Part shown: piece after piece, positions 24,748 to 33,360 of the stretch
How positions within the stretch are numbered: position 1 is the first letter of the stretch
Layout of the letters: each line of letters opens with the position of its first letter
DNA from: Phycisphaerales bacterium
GTDB lineage: Bacteria; Planctomycetota; Phycisphaerae; Phycisphaerales; UBA1924
DNA: 45,650 bases
Assembly: GCA_017640485.1 (NCBI GenBank)
Contig: JAEPQP010000007.1
Coordinates: forward strand, 1-45,650
Reading direction: 5' to 3'
The notes under the pieces: model-generated
Told to the model about the DNA's origin: nothing
The model's database searches: none
The model's input: only the letters and a program-made list of their open reading frames with translations
Program-made: the position numbers and the translations under genes

Positions 24748-25571
24748 TGCGCACGCGATCTTGCACACGACCCAACGCGTTCTCACTGATCGAGCTCCTG
24801 GTCACCATCGGGATCATCGGCGTCCTGATCGGGCTGCTCCTCCCCGCACTCAGCGGTGCGCGGAGTTCGGCGCTCCAGACCGTGGCGCTGAGCAATGTGC
24901 GTTCAGTGGGGACGCAGTTCCAGCAGTTCTCCGGCGATGAAGGGAAGTACCCCCAGCAGAATCTCGGAGAGCTTCCCCCCGGGCTCGATCTGGGGAGCGA
25001 GTTTGTCCCGGAGGACGATGTGATCATCAGCGCCTGGTATCCCGGCGGGGTCGTGATCGCAACCACAGACTACTTCGATCACGACTGGATGTGGCCTGCG
25101 ATGGTCGCGCCGATCGATGATTGGCCCAACTACTGGGAGACCTGGATCTCGCCTCGAAAGGACCAAGAACTGCCCGATCTGGATGACATCGGATTCGATT
25201 CGGATATCGAGATCCGCGACATGATCTCGATCGCGTATTCAAACTCCTTCGTCGCTCGTCCGGAATACTGGAACGGCCAATCACACGACGGGGATCTGAC
25301 CCTCCTCAGAGCGGTCCGACCGCACGATGTCCGCTACCCATCCGGGAAGGCCATGCTCTGGGACGACGATCTGTCCTACATGAGCGGGAAGCAGACCCCC
25401 GAACGGATCGATGGATTGCTCGACGCCAAGACCCCCATGGCATTCGCGGATGGTCACGCCGATGCGCTGCTCCCAAGCGATGCAGGTGAGTCAGTGCAGA
25501 ACTCGATGAACGGGGAGTCGACCAAGCTCCATAACACCAAGGACGGCGTCCACGGGAGAGACTACAACTAG
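24747..25571 (+). CDS. prepilin-type protein (pseudopilin-like)
   Basis: The 274-aa protein has the type IV prepilin signature NAFSLIELLVTIGIIGVLIG near the N-terminus, cleaved before Phe by a prepilin peptidase. A membrane helix and then a globular domain follow. FADGH near the C-terminus (position ~230) is typical of planctomycete prepilin-like secreted proteins. The ATG at 24747 is best spaced from GGAGG (24735-24739); ATG 24744, which overlaps the previous stop, is the alternative. It forms an operon with the preceding membrane-anchored protein and is convergent with the 25627 pseudopilin. No pilus assembly genes are in the window, so it likely uses a type II secretion-like system encoded elsewhere. 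Confidence 0.85.
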   Translation: MRTRSCTRPNAFSLIELLVTIGIIGVLIGLLLPALSGARSSALQTVALSNVRSVGTQFQQFSGDEGKYPQQNLGELPPGLDLGSEFVPEDDVIISAWYPGGVVIATTDYFDHDWMWPAMVAPIDDWPNYWETWISPRKDQELPDLDDIGFDSDIEIRDMISIAYSNSFVARPEYWNGQSHDGDLTLLRAVRPHDVRYPSGKAMLWDDDLSYMSGKQTPERIDGLLDAKTPMAFADGHADALLPSDAGESVQNSMNGESTKLHNTKDGVHGRDYN

Positions 25572-25619
25572 ATTTCTGCACTCATCGACACCAAAGAACT
25601 ACACCACAGAACCACACCG

Positions 25620-25664
25620 ATCCGCATTACTTCCATCGCTCGGGCGACTCGATGTAATGCGGAT
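25620..25664. repeat. 11-bp inverted repeat at the 25627 gene end
   Basis: ATCCGCATTAC (25620-25630) and GTAATGCGGAT (25654-25664) are exact inverse complements around a 23-nt loop, and an inner CATCG/CGATG pair extends the fold. The arms span the last codons of the minus-strand pseudopilin gene and the convergent gap to 25571. There is no T-run, so a simple intrinsic terminator is not supported. A bidirectional 3'-end hairpin is possible. Confidence 0.5.
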
Positions 25665-26442
25665 TGTTCTGCGCCGAGATCGATCCGATCCCATGCTCAG
25701 GAATGTTCCGAGCGTCCACGGCGTGTTGATTGCGATGGACCGAACCATCGACGCGTGCGTTGATCGCCTTCCCGAACCCAGTGCTCTGGTCGATGCCGTG
25801 CCTGAACGAAGTGGTGGGGGAGAAGTTCTCATACCAGAACCCGTTGCCTCCATAGAGCGTGGGCGGATCGAGCAGGGCGCTGCTCGTCGGGAGGTCCCCA
25901 AAGAACGAAATCAACGAGTCCGCGAACACAATCATGGACGCGGGTCTCTGGATCTGATGGAGCTTTGTGGTGCGCTGTTTGATCAGCGTGTGGTACCCGG
26001 TCGTGGCGGGCGCGAGCCCGTACGCGTTGTAGCCGTAGGTCGAGGTAAAGGTGTTGAACTGCCCCTGATGCCGATACGAATCCTCGGGCTGGGACGGGCA
26101 CTCGTACACCGAACGGTCACCCAGCGATGAGCTCAGGTACGGCGAGAGTGTCCCTGAATCATGATCGATCTGCTGAGCGCCCAACCGTTCGGTGCCGAAC
26201 CAGTATTGCCGGTCCGATGAGTGTGTCTGGATATGGGGCATCGACAACCCCCGATGATCATCCGCGTACAGCGTCCATCCCAGCGTGAGCTGCCGGAGAT
26301 TCGATTCGCAAACAACCGCTCGCGCACTCGCTCGAGCGGATGCAAGCGCGGGGAGCAGTATCCCGATCAGCAGCGCAATGATCGCGATGACGACCAGCAG
26401 CTCGATCAGCGTGAACCCAAATGGGCGACGGGCGTCGGTCAT
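25627..26442 (-). CDS. prepilin-type protein, last gene of the cobalamin-riboswitch unit
   Basis: The 271-aa protein has a perfect prepilin signal, [28 protein letters not shown], with cleavage after Gly9. The mature part starts with the amphipathic helix expected of pseudopilins. A C-terminal segment [12 protein letters not shown] matches the metal-binding-like DGSV(H) end seen in many planctomycete prepilin-like proteins. Its ATG overlaps the stop of the PQQ-propeller gene by 4 nt, so the two are translationally coupled. It is therefore probably under the control of the upstream cobalamin riboswitch. It may be an extracellular or pilus-like partner of the propeller protein, which is inference. 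Confidence 0.85.
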   Translation of the reverse strand: MTDARRPFGFTLIELLVVIAIIALLIGILLPALASARASARAVVCESNLRQLTLGWTLYADDHRGLSMPHIQTHSSDRQYWFGTERLGAQQIDHDSGTLSPYLSSSLGDRSVYECPSQPEDSYRHQGQFNTFTSTYGYNAYGLAPATTGYHTLIKQRTTKLHQIQRPASMIVFADSLISFFGDLPTSSALLDPPTLYGGNGFWYENFSPTTSFRHGIDQSTGFGKAINARVDGSVHRNQHAVDARNIPEHGIGSISAQNNPHYIESPERWK

Positions 26443-28022
26443 CGGTTCCCCCTCAGCGATTCGATCGGCGCGTGCCCATCGACCACATCGCGGATCTGCT
26501 GGATCAGTGATCCAGTGATGGGTGCTCGAGAGAGATGAAGCGAGGCGATCCCCGACGATGAGGTCGTCAGGACCCGATTCCCAAAGAGCGCGGGGGTGGT
26601 GCCCGCATCCTTCTGCGTCGAGATCACAAACCCCGATTCAGTCGGATGCTTGCTCAGGTCGATCGTGTGGAGTGATCCCGCGTGTGTGAGCGGATCGTTG
26701 AATGTCGGAGGGAGCATGCTCCCAACCAAGAGTTTGGGCGAACCCCGATCTCGATACACCAACGGCTGGTGCCCCCAACCACCAAGCGACAGGTATGGCT
26801 CTCCTTGATCCCATTGCCCATTGGTATTGAGATCCTCATGGGTTGCCTCGAAGGAGTCCCACAGCACGACCGCCGAATCCCCGAGGTCCTCGATCAACTC
26901 GATCGCGGGAAGCGATCCGCTGAAGAAAGTTGATGGGGAAGTGGGGACCCCACCCGACACGACAATCCGGCCGTCGCCCAGAATGACCGGAGCCGCGTCT
27001 GTTCGCACGGTCGGGGCACTCCATTGAACCTGCCCATCACTTGCGCGGAGCTTGATGGTGTTGGCGCTCCGCTGACCCCCGCTGAAGTTGTAGCTCGATG
27101 CGTACACCGCGCCGTCAGCGACACTCACCCCGCTGAAGAACCCGATCGGCTGCGGGTTCTGGGTATCCCAGAGCGGTTCGGGAGTCATCAACGCGCGTGC
27201 ATCGAATGCTAGAACATGACCCGCACCCCCCGACCCGTTGTCCGCAGTGGACACATACACCACGCCGTCGTGATACGCCGGGGTGTTGCCCGAACACTCG
27301 CCTGGAAGACCCGCGGCCCACACCAGTTCCCCGGGTTGATACGGATTGAGCACCGCATCGAACGGATCAACATTCACACAGTACAGCATCCCCAATGACC
27401 CGCTCGAGAACGAATAGTCGGTCAGGAAGACCCGATCTGAGCAATCCAGATCATCCGTCACACACGGCGACGCGTTCACCAAAGGCATCCCAAGATCGAT
27501 CGACCACACCTGCTCCCCGCTCAAGCAATCGATCGCCAGAAGTGTGAAACCCGCAGCGACCACGATCGTGTTGTTGTGTGGATCAATCGATGGGGAGGAC
27601 CACGAATCGAGCAGTTTGAACGGGATCTCGGATGACCACACCATCGAGCCATCATTCAGATCAAACGACGAGAGCCGATGCGTGAACTCTTGATCGAGCC
27701 CGAGCACATAGACCCGTTCATCATCACACACAGCGCTCGCGTGCGGGGTGAAACTGAGCTGCAGATCGCCGTCTCCATCGCTGATCCAGTCCGGATCAAG
27801 CAGAATCGAACCGCTGGTCTGGTTGGTGGGGGAGTTTCCGTTTCGGAGTGATGAACCCCCAAGCTGAGACCACCAAGCGGATTCGACCGCGATCTGATTC
27901 TGAAACTGGTCCGAACTGATCAAGCCCCCGGTTGAACCCCCGATCGACCCCCCGCTTGCTGACTGCGCGTGCGCCGCTCCAACCCAGCACATGGACGACA
28001 GGATGGCAATCTGGAGTTTCAT
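26439..28022 (-). CDS. secreted PQQ-like beta-propeller protein
   Basis: The 527-aa protein has a signal peptide [20 protein letters not shown] (cleavage AHA|Q). It then has a repeat series typical of PQQ/WD-like beta-propellers, e.g. [34 protein letters not shown] and [17 protein letters not shown]. No catalytic residues of a quinoprotein dehydrogenase are seen, so it is more likely a binding or scaffolding propeller. ATG 28022 has GGAG 9 nt upstream. It lies 115 nt after the PEP-CTERM gene, with a strong hairpin in the gap, and overlaps the pseudopilin start. A propeller next to a surface protein under B12 control recalls Bacteroidetes B12-uptake loci. Confidence 0.84.
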   Translation of the reverse strand: MKLQIAILSSMCWVGAAHAQSASGGSIGGSTGGLISSDQFQNQIAVESAWWSQLGGSSLRNGNSPTNQTSGSILLDPDWISDGDGDLQLSFTPHASAVCDDERVYVLGLDQEFTHRLSSFDLNDGSMVWSSEIPFKLLDSWSSPSIDPHNNTIVVAAGFTLLAIDCLSGEQVWSIDLGMPLVNASPCVTDDLDCSDRVFLTDYSFSSGSLGMLYCVNVDPFDAVLNPYQPGELVWAAGLPGECSGNTPAYHDGVVYVSTADNGSGGAGHVLAFDARALMTPEPLWDTQNPQPIGFFSGVSVADGAVYASSYNFSGGQRSANTIKLRASDGQVQWSAPTVRTDAAPVILGDGRIVVSGGVPTSPSTFFSGSLPAIELIEDLGDSAVVLWDSFEATHEDLNTNGQWDQGEPYLSLGGWGHQPLVYRDRGSPKLLVGSMLPPTFNDPLTHAGSLHTIDLSKHPTESGFVISTQKDAGTTPALFGNRVLTTSSSGIASLHLSRAPITGSLIQQIRDVVDGHAPIESLRGNR

Positions 28023-28093
28023 GATGGTCGGCTCCGGGAAGGGCAGTTCATTGAATCCGGCACCGCGTGTTTCCACACTGTGCCGAGGAAGAT

Positions 28094-28125
28094 CCGCGAT
28101 CCCGGATCACGCACCGGGATCACGG
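28094..28125 (-). terminator. strong hairpin between PEP-CTERM and propeller genes
   Basis: Two 12-nt arms (28094-28105 and 28114-28125) pair with one G-U and an 8-nt loop. On the minus strand it is followed by ATCTTCC, not a clear U-tract. It could be a partial terminator or processing element that tunes the ratio of the two genes, so the call as a terminator is tentative. Confidence 0.4.
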
Positions 28126-28137
28126 AATCAGTTGTGA

Positions 28138-28977
28138 TCATCGACGACGACGCACCGCTCCAAGCCCGAGCAGCGATGCGATCATCAGTGTGCTCGGAGC
28201 AGGAACCACTGCGACCGCGTCGATCTCGAACGCTTCACCCGATTCGTTGAGGAAGCGAACAAAGCTCGCGGATTCCAATCCAGTCGAAGCGATGTCGATC
28301 CCGACGCCGCCGCCTGAGCCGTTGTAGAAATCGCGAAGCTCAGCGAACGTCATGTTCGCAAGATCCGATGCTGCCAAGGTCGGATCCATCGCAAGCGTGA
28401 AATCAGTTTCGACACTTCCCGGCGAGAACGGGGTCGCATCGATGAAGTCGCTGTAGCCAAGTGTTGGGAAGAGATCCAGCTTCGTAGTCGTCGCGGTGAT
28501 CCAGTTGACCCCATCAGCAGAAACTTGAACCGTTGCGGCTCCGCCTGCTCCAAAGATGAATGGATTCGCACCGGTAAACCCGGTCCCGTCGTTGTTGGGA
28601 TCCGCATCCGTCCAGGTCGTATCAGCGATACCAGCATTCGAGAAGATGATCAGATCAACCCCGAACAGGTGGGATGCATTGTTGGTGATTGCGCGATCAA
28701 ATCCCAATGACAGATGCCCACCCGCTCCGATCGAGACGATCTCATCGGTCCCGAATGCAGGGTTGAACGGGGTCACCCCGCTCGGGAAGACCCCCTCGCC
28801 CGTGAATCGCTCGGCGCTACCGAGGGCTGTTGACGCATCGGTGTAGTCCACGGCGGCGTTGGACCCCGCGTCGTACGACAGCACCGATGTCGCGAACGAT
28901 GAAACGCCCGCTATTGAGAGCGATGCAGTGGAGGCAATCACAACGATCGCGCTGTGGGTTCCTGTAAAATTACGCAT
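28138..28977 (-). CDS. PEP-CTERM surface protein under a cobalamin riboswitch
   Basis: The 279-aa protein has a signal peptide (residues ~1-29) and a C-terminal sorting tail: Val-Pro-Ala-Pro, a short hydrophobic stretch and RRRR, so it is probably exosortase-processed. The core is beta-rich. GAGGHLSLGFDRAITNN, FGVDLIIFSNAG and VQVSADGVNWI recall the beta-sandwich surface proteins next to cobalamin receptors in Bacteroidetes. I infer a cobalamin-binding or capture role, but no ligand residue can be named. ATG 28977 has AGAG 8 nt upstream. The 183-nt leader before it begins at the riboswitch end (29161). No transporter gene is adjacent. Confidence 0.78.
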   Translation of the reverse strand: MRNFTGTHSAIVVIASTASLSIAGVSSFATSVLSYDAGSNAAVDYTDASTALGSAERFTGEGVFPSGVTPFNPAFGTDEIVSIGAGGHLSLGFDRAITNNASHLFGVDLIIFSNAGIADTTWTDADPNNDGTGFTGANPFIFGAGGAATVQVSADGVNWITATTTKLDLFPTLGYSDFIDATPFSPGSVETDFTLAMDPTLAASDLANMTFAELRDFYNGSGGGVGIDIASTGLESASFVRFLNESGEAFEIDAVAVVPAPSTLMIASLLGLGAVRRRR

Positions 28978-29160
28978 GTTCAGACTCTGCTTCCTGCCCA
29001 ATCCTGTTTTTGGGCGTGTGATGTGTTGTCCTGTTTCGCGCAGGACACTCCCCAGAACTTCATCATCGGATCACGCGACTTTTCGATTGGGGGCGGGGGA
29101 CGAGCGCAGGGAGGGGCGCACAACCGATCCGCCGACCCATTACGCGAGGTCCGACACATC

Positions 29161-29358
29161 TGTTGAGGCAGGTCTTCCGGCTCAGGGCTCAGATCGCTCA
29201 CCTTCCCGACGCTTGATCCAATCTATGAATCGCGTCAGTGGCTGCCGAGTGTTCGGCTGAGCGGTCGTCGATGCCCGTTACGGCGGCGCGTCCGCGGTGG
29301 AGTCTCACCACACTTCCCTATTCACCAAGAGATCCACGATCCCTCGGCACCTTCAACA
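29161..29358 (-). promoter_or_regulatory. cobalamin (B12) riboswitch
   Basis: The minus strand carries all conserved parts of the adenosylcobalamin aptamer in order. P1 pairs TGTTGA (29353-29358) with TCAACA (29161-29166). TAGGGAAGTGTGGTGAGACTCC lies in the 5' core (about 29299-29320, shown as motif only). GCCACTG is at 29236-29242 and GGGAAGG at 29201-29207. The B12 box AGCCGGAAGACCTGCC is at 29167-29182. The length of 198 nt is typical. High cobalamin would normally lower expression of the following genes. Downstream hairpins in the 28978-29160 leader (GTGTCCTG/CAGGAC and CCCAA/TTGGG) lie near the start codon and suggest translational control. Confidence 0.93.
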
Positions 29359-29399
29359 CACGGACTGTACCAAGCACAGCCCGATGAAGCAAATCCAGA

Positions 29400-29666
29400 T
29401 TAAGCCAGTTTGGAAATCAGACGCGCCAACGCCTGTGGATCGCGTTTGGTCACAACCGGTGTCCACAATTCTGGTTTGATCGAGGTTTTCGCGAGTGCCT
29501 GCTCGGCGCGTTTCCAGAGCGTGTTGAGCTTCTTGGAGTTCCCATCCGCGAGCGCGATGTCGGTCACGATCTCCCCGAGCCGAGTCGCGATGATGGTGTC
29601 CTGATTGTCGTAGTAGCGGTTGATGACCTTCCGCTGGTACTGGGAATATTCGCGTCCACCAGCCAT
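29400..29666 (-). CDS. small hypothetical protein
   Basis: The 88-aa product starts MAGGREYSQYQRKVINRYY and is rich in Arg, Lys and Leu; it looks like a short mixed-helix soluble protein with no signal or membrane segment. I recognise no family with confidence. The pattern YQRKVINRYYDNQDTI near the N-terminus resembles small helical proteins found across bacteria. ATG 29666 has GAGG 7 nt upstream. Extensions upstream run through the tRNA-Lys gene and are rejected. It is followed at about 40 nt by the cobalamin riboswitch in the same direction, which probably begins its own transcript. Confidence 0.6.
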   Translation of the reverse strand: MAGGREYSQYQRKVINRYYDNQDTIIATRLGEIVTDIALADGNSKKLNTLWKRAEQALAKTSIKPELWTPVVTKRDPQALARLISKLA

Positions 29667-29764
29667 GGCAATCCTCACTCTGAAGTGGATCGGGTCCACA
29701 TATACACCCCGAACAAAGCCAGAAAGCCCGATCGGCGACCCGAGATGGTCTTGTGTGCGGAAAG

Positions 29765-29837
<73 letters not shown>

Positions 29838-29864
29838 AATACGGGCCGTTTCTGACCCGACGGG

Positions 29865-29893
29865 ATGATAACCAAGCGATACAGTCTTGTCCA
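29865..29893 (-). promoter_or_regulatory. promoter of tRNA-Lys
   Basis: On the minus strand TGGACA (29888-29893) and TATCAT (29865-29870) are separated by 17 nt. The predicted start is near 29858, about 20 nt upstream of the tRNA 5' end. Confidence 0.7.
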
Positions 29894-29935
29894 CTGTCCC
29901 GGCGCCCCGGAGTGTGTGATCTGGACCGATCTGGA

Positions 29936-29964
29936 TTGACGTGATCTAGTGGGGGGTCTATTGT
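29936..29964 (+). promoter_or_regulatory. promoter of the rpmF-plsX-fabHDG operon
   Basis: TTGACG (29936-29941) and TATTGT (29959-29964) are separated by 17 nt. Transcription would start near 29971, leaving a ~78-nt leader before the rpmF ATG at 30049. No fatty-acid-regulator site that I recognise overlaps it. Confidence 0.72.
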
Positions 29965-30048
29965 TCCCGTCCACCATCGGCGTGTGCCGGGGTGCTTTCA
30001 GAACGATTTGAACGGGTTCTTCAGACAACCCGATCCAAGGAGAACGAC

Positions 30049-30246
30049 ATGCTTCCAGCACAACGACAGAGCCGAGGACGAAGCAAGCGTCGCCGCTCCC
30101 ACGATGCCATCACAGGCGTCAAGCCGACCATCTGCCCACTCTCAGGTATGCCAAAGCTCCACCACCGCGCGTGCACCGAGTCGGGCTATGTCCGTCCGGG
30201 TCTTCGCATTAAGGTCCGCAAGCTCGGTATCGGCGTTAACGCCTAA
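30049..30246 (+). CDS. rpmF: 50S ribosomal protein bL32
   Basis: The 65-aa basic protein is bL32 of the large ribosomal subunit. The N-terminal RQSRGRSKRRRSH and the block CPLSGMPKLHHRACTESGY align with the family. Only two cysteines of the four zinc ligands remain (Cys in CPLSG and Cys in ACTE), so it is a reduced-zinc form. AAGGAG at 30037-30042 marks the ATG. It is first in the fatty-acid operon, as in many bacteria where rpmF precedes plsX and fabH, and it is followed 26 nt later by plsX. Confidence 0.9.
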   Translation: MLPAQRQSRGRSKRRRSHDAITGVKPTICPLSGMPKLHHRACTESGYVRPGLRIKVRKLGIGVNA

Positions 30247-30272
30247 ACGGTTTCTCAGAAAAGAGGTACGCC

Positions 30273-31307
30273 GTGGCGGTTCGAGTGGGTATCGATGTCA
30301 TGGGTGGGGACCATGCACCAGAAGCTATTCTGCGCGGATGTATCGAAGCGCTCCCCCTGATCGGATCCGACGACACGCTTGTCCTCATCGGACCAGATCC
30401 AGTTATCCAAGCCGCTCTCCAAGAACACGGGATCGACGATCCGCGTGTGGTGATTGAGCACGCTGAAGAAGTCATCGCGATGGACGCGTCCCCGATGGAA
30501 GCCGTCCGGAGCAAGAAAGATTCAACGCTCGTCCGGATGTCCGTGCTCGGCTCAAAGAAAGCCGAGACACGATGCGACGCAGTCATCTCTGCCGGGAACA
30601 CCGGCGCCTGCGTCGCCGCGGGTCAGATGAACATGCGTCGTCTTCCAGGCGTTCATCGTCCAGGGATCGCGGTCACCATCCCAGCGTTCGGCGGTCCAGT
30701 CACGCTCTGCGATGCTGGTGCCAACCCAGAACCCCGCGCAACCCACCTGTGGCAATATGGCATGATGGCCGAGGTCTACACACGGATGATCCACGGCATC
30801 GAGTCTCCGCGCGTGGGTGTGATGAACATCGGATCCGAAGAGTCCAAAGGCTCGGGTCTCGCGAAGGAAACCGCCGAACTCCTCAAGAATACTCCGGGCA
30901 TGAACTACATCGGGTACATCGAGGGACGAGACTTCTTCGCTGGAGCCGCGGATGTGGTGGTGACCGACGGATTCCTCGGCAACACCCTACTCAAGATGGC
31001 TGAGGGCATGGCCAAGAACCTCTTCCAAGCGATCGGTGCGGAGATCAGAGAACTTGATCCCCAGCTCGCTGGGAAGTTCCAACCAGTCATCAAGCGGATC
31101 TACGCAAAGAACGATTACCACGAGCACGGCGGCGCTCCACTTCTCGGAGTCAACGGCGTCATGCTCATCGCGCACGGGTCGTCTGAACCAAGGACCATCA
31201 AGAACGCGATCGTCAATGTGATCGATTATGTGAACAAAGGTGTCAACGAAGCGATTGTCGAGCGTATCGAGTACGCTGAACAACGACTCCAAGGTGAGCC
31301 CGTATGA
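30273..31307 (+). CDS. plsX: phosphate acyltransferase PlsX
   Basis: The 344-aa enzyme makes acyl-phosphate from acyl-ACP for phospholipid synthesis. VRVGIDVMGGDHAPEAIL at the N-terminus, GNTGA, GMNYIGYIEGRD and TDGFLGNTLLK are the family signatures. It starts at GTG 30273 with AAGAGG at 30261-30266. Its stop codon overlaps the fabH ATG by 4 nt (ATGA), so the two are translationally coupled and coordinated with fatty-acid initiation. The length matches the usual ~330-345 aa. Confidence 0.97.
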   Translation: MAVRVGIDVMGGDHAPEAILRGCIEALPLIGSDDTLVLIGPDPVIQAALQEHGIDDPRVVIEHAEEVIAMDASPMEAVRSKKDSTLVRMSVLGSKKAETRCDAVISAGNTGACVAAGQMNMRRLPGVHRPGIAVTIPAFGGPVTLCDAGANPEPRATHLWQYGMMAEVYTRMIHGIESPRVGVMNIGSEESKGSGLAKETAELLKNTPGMNYIGYIEGRDFFAGAADVVVTDGFLGNTLLKMAEGMAKNLFQAIGAEIRELDPQLAGKFQPVIKRIYAKNDYHEHGGAPLLGVNGVMLIAHGSSEPRTIKNAIVNVIDYVNKGVNEAIVERIEYAEQRLQGEPV

Positions 31308-32341
31308 CAGATCAATCCCGCGCCGGCTCGAGCGGTTCACTGGGGTCCATCGGTGTCGAAATCGCCGGGACCGCGATGCACCTCCCGAGCACCAAGCTCA
31401 CCAACCATGATCTTGAACAGATGATGGATACCTCTGATGAGTGGATCATCAAGCGCACAGGGATTCATACCCGCCGTCGTGCCGACATCGCTGGAGGCGA
31501 GACCACAAGCGTGCTCGCATCCGAAGCGATGCGCAAAGCGCTCGAGAACGCAAAGATCGATCCCAAAGACTTGGACCTGCTGCTGGTCGCGACGATGACC
31601 TGCGATTCACCGACCCCTTCGATCGGATGCATCGTTGCTCGAGAGATCGGGTGCCGGGACATCGGCGCGATGGACATCAACGCCGCGTGCTCAGGTTTTC
31701 TCTACACAATCTGCATGGCCGACGCGATGATCCGCTCGGGTCAGTACAAAACGGTTGGTGTCATCGGCGCCGACACCGTTACGCGTCACATCGACTACTC
31801 AAACTTCGGACGCGGTGCCGCGATCCTGTTCGGCGACGGCGCGGGCGCGATGGTCCTCCGAGCGACGGATGATCCTTCGATCGGGATGATCTCCCACGAG
31901 ATGCACGCAGACGGGCACGGCGCGAAGCACCTCTTCATCCCATCGTGCGAGATCGACTTCCCTGAAGAAGCGGAGTTCGATGAACGCAAACTCGACAAGG
32001 TCCAGATGAACGGGCAAGCCGTCTTCAAGTTCGCGGTCACCAAGTTCCAAGAGGTGATCCAAGAAACACTCACCGATTCAGGACTCACCGCAGACGACAT
32101 CGATCACTTCGTGTGCCACCAAGCGAACTCGAGGATCCTTGATTCTGCGCGTGAGCGATTCGGGATCCCCGAAGAGAAGCTGCTGGTCAACATCCAGAAG
32201 TACGGCAACACCGTGGGCGCTTCGATACCGATTGTCTTTGACGAACTCATGAGCGAGGGCAAGCTCAAGAAGGGTCAGAAGGTGATGTTCCTCGCGTTCG
32301 GTGCCGGACTCACCTGGGGCTCCTCGCTCTGGCAGCTCTGA
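31304..32341 (+). CDS. fabH: beta-ketoacyl-ACP synthase III
   Basis: The 345-aa condensing enzyme starts fatty-acid chains from acetyl-CoA and malonyl-ACP. The catalytic triad is Cys129 (NAACSGF), His272 (CHQANSRIL) and Asn302 (KYGNTVGAS). An N-terminal extension of ~17 residues precedes the usual IEIAGTAMHLP start. The stop is followed after 47 nt by fabD, and the sequence TACAAT (32342-32347) lies at the stop codon but lacks a good -35, so an extra promoter is doubtful. Confidence 0.97.
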   Translation: MTDQSRAGSSGSLGSIGVEIAGTAMHLPSTKLTNHDLEQMMDTSDEWIIKRTGIHTRRRADIAGGETTSVLASEAMRKALENAKIDPKDLDLLLVATMTCDSPTPSIGCIVAREIGCRDIGAMDINAACSGFLYTICMADAMIRSGQYKTVGVIGADTVTRHIDYSNFGRGAAILFGDGAGAMVLRATDDPSIGMISHEMHADGHGAKHLFIPSCEIDFPEEAEFDERKLDKVQMNGQAVFKFAVTKFQEVIQETLTDSGLTADDIDHFVCHQANSRILDSARERFGIPEEKLLVNIQKYGNTVGASIPIVFDELMSEGKLKKGQKVMFLAFGAGLTWGSSLWQL

Positions 32342-32388
32342 TACAATCACGCCTGTACACCGTCTTCAATCACACTGGAGGGTATCCA

Positions 32389-33330
32389 ATGAGCAACATC
32401 ATTCTCTGTCCTGGTCAGGGTGCTCAAGCCGTATCGATGGGCAAGCTCTGGTCGCAAGCCTCTGAAGCTGCACGCACAATCTTTGAGCAAGCGGATGAGG
32501 CGCTCGCGGATTCGCTCGGCGCTCCACTCTCAACACTCTGCTTCGAGGGACCCGCTGAGACGCTCAACCGCACCGATGTCTCTCAGCCCGCGATCTACAC
32601 CGCTTCGATTGCGTGCTTTACGGGATGGATGGATCTCGAGAACAAGACCAAAAAAGAACTCGACATCGTCGCGACCGCTGGGCTCTCGCTCGGGGAATAC
32701 ACGGCTCTCTATCTTGCAGACGCATTCAGCTTTGTGGATGGACTCAAGCTCGTCGCACTCCGCGGCCAAGCGATGCAAGACGCCGCGGAAGCCGCGGATT
32801 CGTCGATGGTTGCCCTCATCGGCGCAGATGAAGACAGCGCAAATGCGGTGTGCGACCAAGCCCGCGAGGAAGACATCCTTGTCGCGGCCAACTTCAATGC
32901 ACCCGGACAAGTCGTCATCTCTGGATCAACCGCCGCGTGCGATCGCGCCGAGCAAGTCGCCGCGGAGATGAAGCTGCGCGCGACCAGATTGAGTGTCGCG
33001 GGAGCGTTCCACTCGCCGTTTATGCAGCCCGCCGCGGATCGTCTTGCTGAAGCTCTCGCGGCGACCCAGATCAACACACCATCGTGTACCGTGATGTCCA
33101 ATGTGACCGCGCAGCCACACGAAGCCAACGCGGACACCATCCGTCAGCGATTGGTCGAGCAGCTCACCTCCCCAGTCCGCTGGGCCGCATGCTGCTCGCA
33201 TCTTGTTGAGCAGCACGCTGAATCGCAGTTCCACGAACTCGCACCCGGAAAGACCCTCGGCGGCATGATGCGACGCATCAGCAAACCCACAAAGGTCCAA
33301 GCACACATCGAACCAGAGCCAGTCTCCTGA
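32389..33330 (+). CDS. fabD: malonyl-CoA-ACP transacylase
   Basis: The 313-aa enzyme moves malonyl from CoA to ACP. GQGAQAVSMG (9-18), the active GLSLGEY with Ser100, and His208 in GAFHSPF form the usual site. A GGAGG Shine-Dalgarno lies 7 nt upstream of ATG. The last 15 residues (KVQAHIEPEPVS) extend the usual C-terminus slightly. It is the fourth gene of the rpmF-plsX-fabH-fabD-fabG operon, and fabG follows after a 30-nt gap. Confidence 0.96.
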   Translation: MSNIILCPGQGAQAVSMGKLWSQASEAARTIFEQADEALADSLGAPLSTLCFEGPAETLNRTDVSQPAIYTASIACFTGWMDLENKTKKELDIVATAGLSLGEYTALYLADAFSFVDGLKLVALRGQAMQDAAEAADSSMVALIGADEDSANAVCDQAREEDILVAANFNAPGQVVISGSTAACDRAEQVAAEMKLRATRLSVAGAFHSPFMQPAADRLAEALAATQINTPSCTVMSNVTAQPHEANADTIRQRLVEQLTSPVRWAACCSHLVEQHAESQFHELAPGKTLGGMMRRISKPTKVQAHIEPEPVS

Positions 33331-33360
33331 GACTGCAGATCACAAGAATCGAGATCAGAT

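Noticed and set aside
28980-29201. Short minus-strand frame in the riboswitch leader
   Set aside because: It begins inside the conserved aptamer and has a low-complexity Pro/Arg sequence; the RNA structure explains the region.
32342-32347. TACAAT hexamer at the fabH stop as an internal promoter for fabD
   Set aside because: No acceptable -35 hexamer lies 16-19 nt upstream, and fabD follows in an operon with its own SD.
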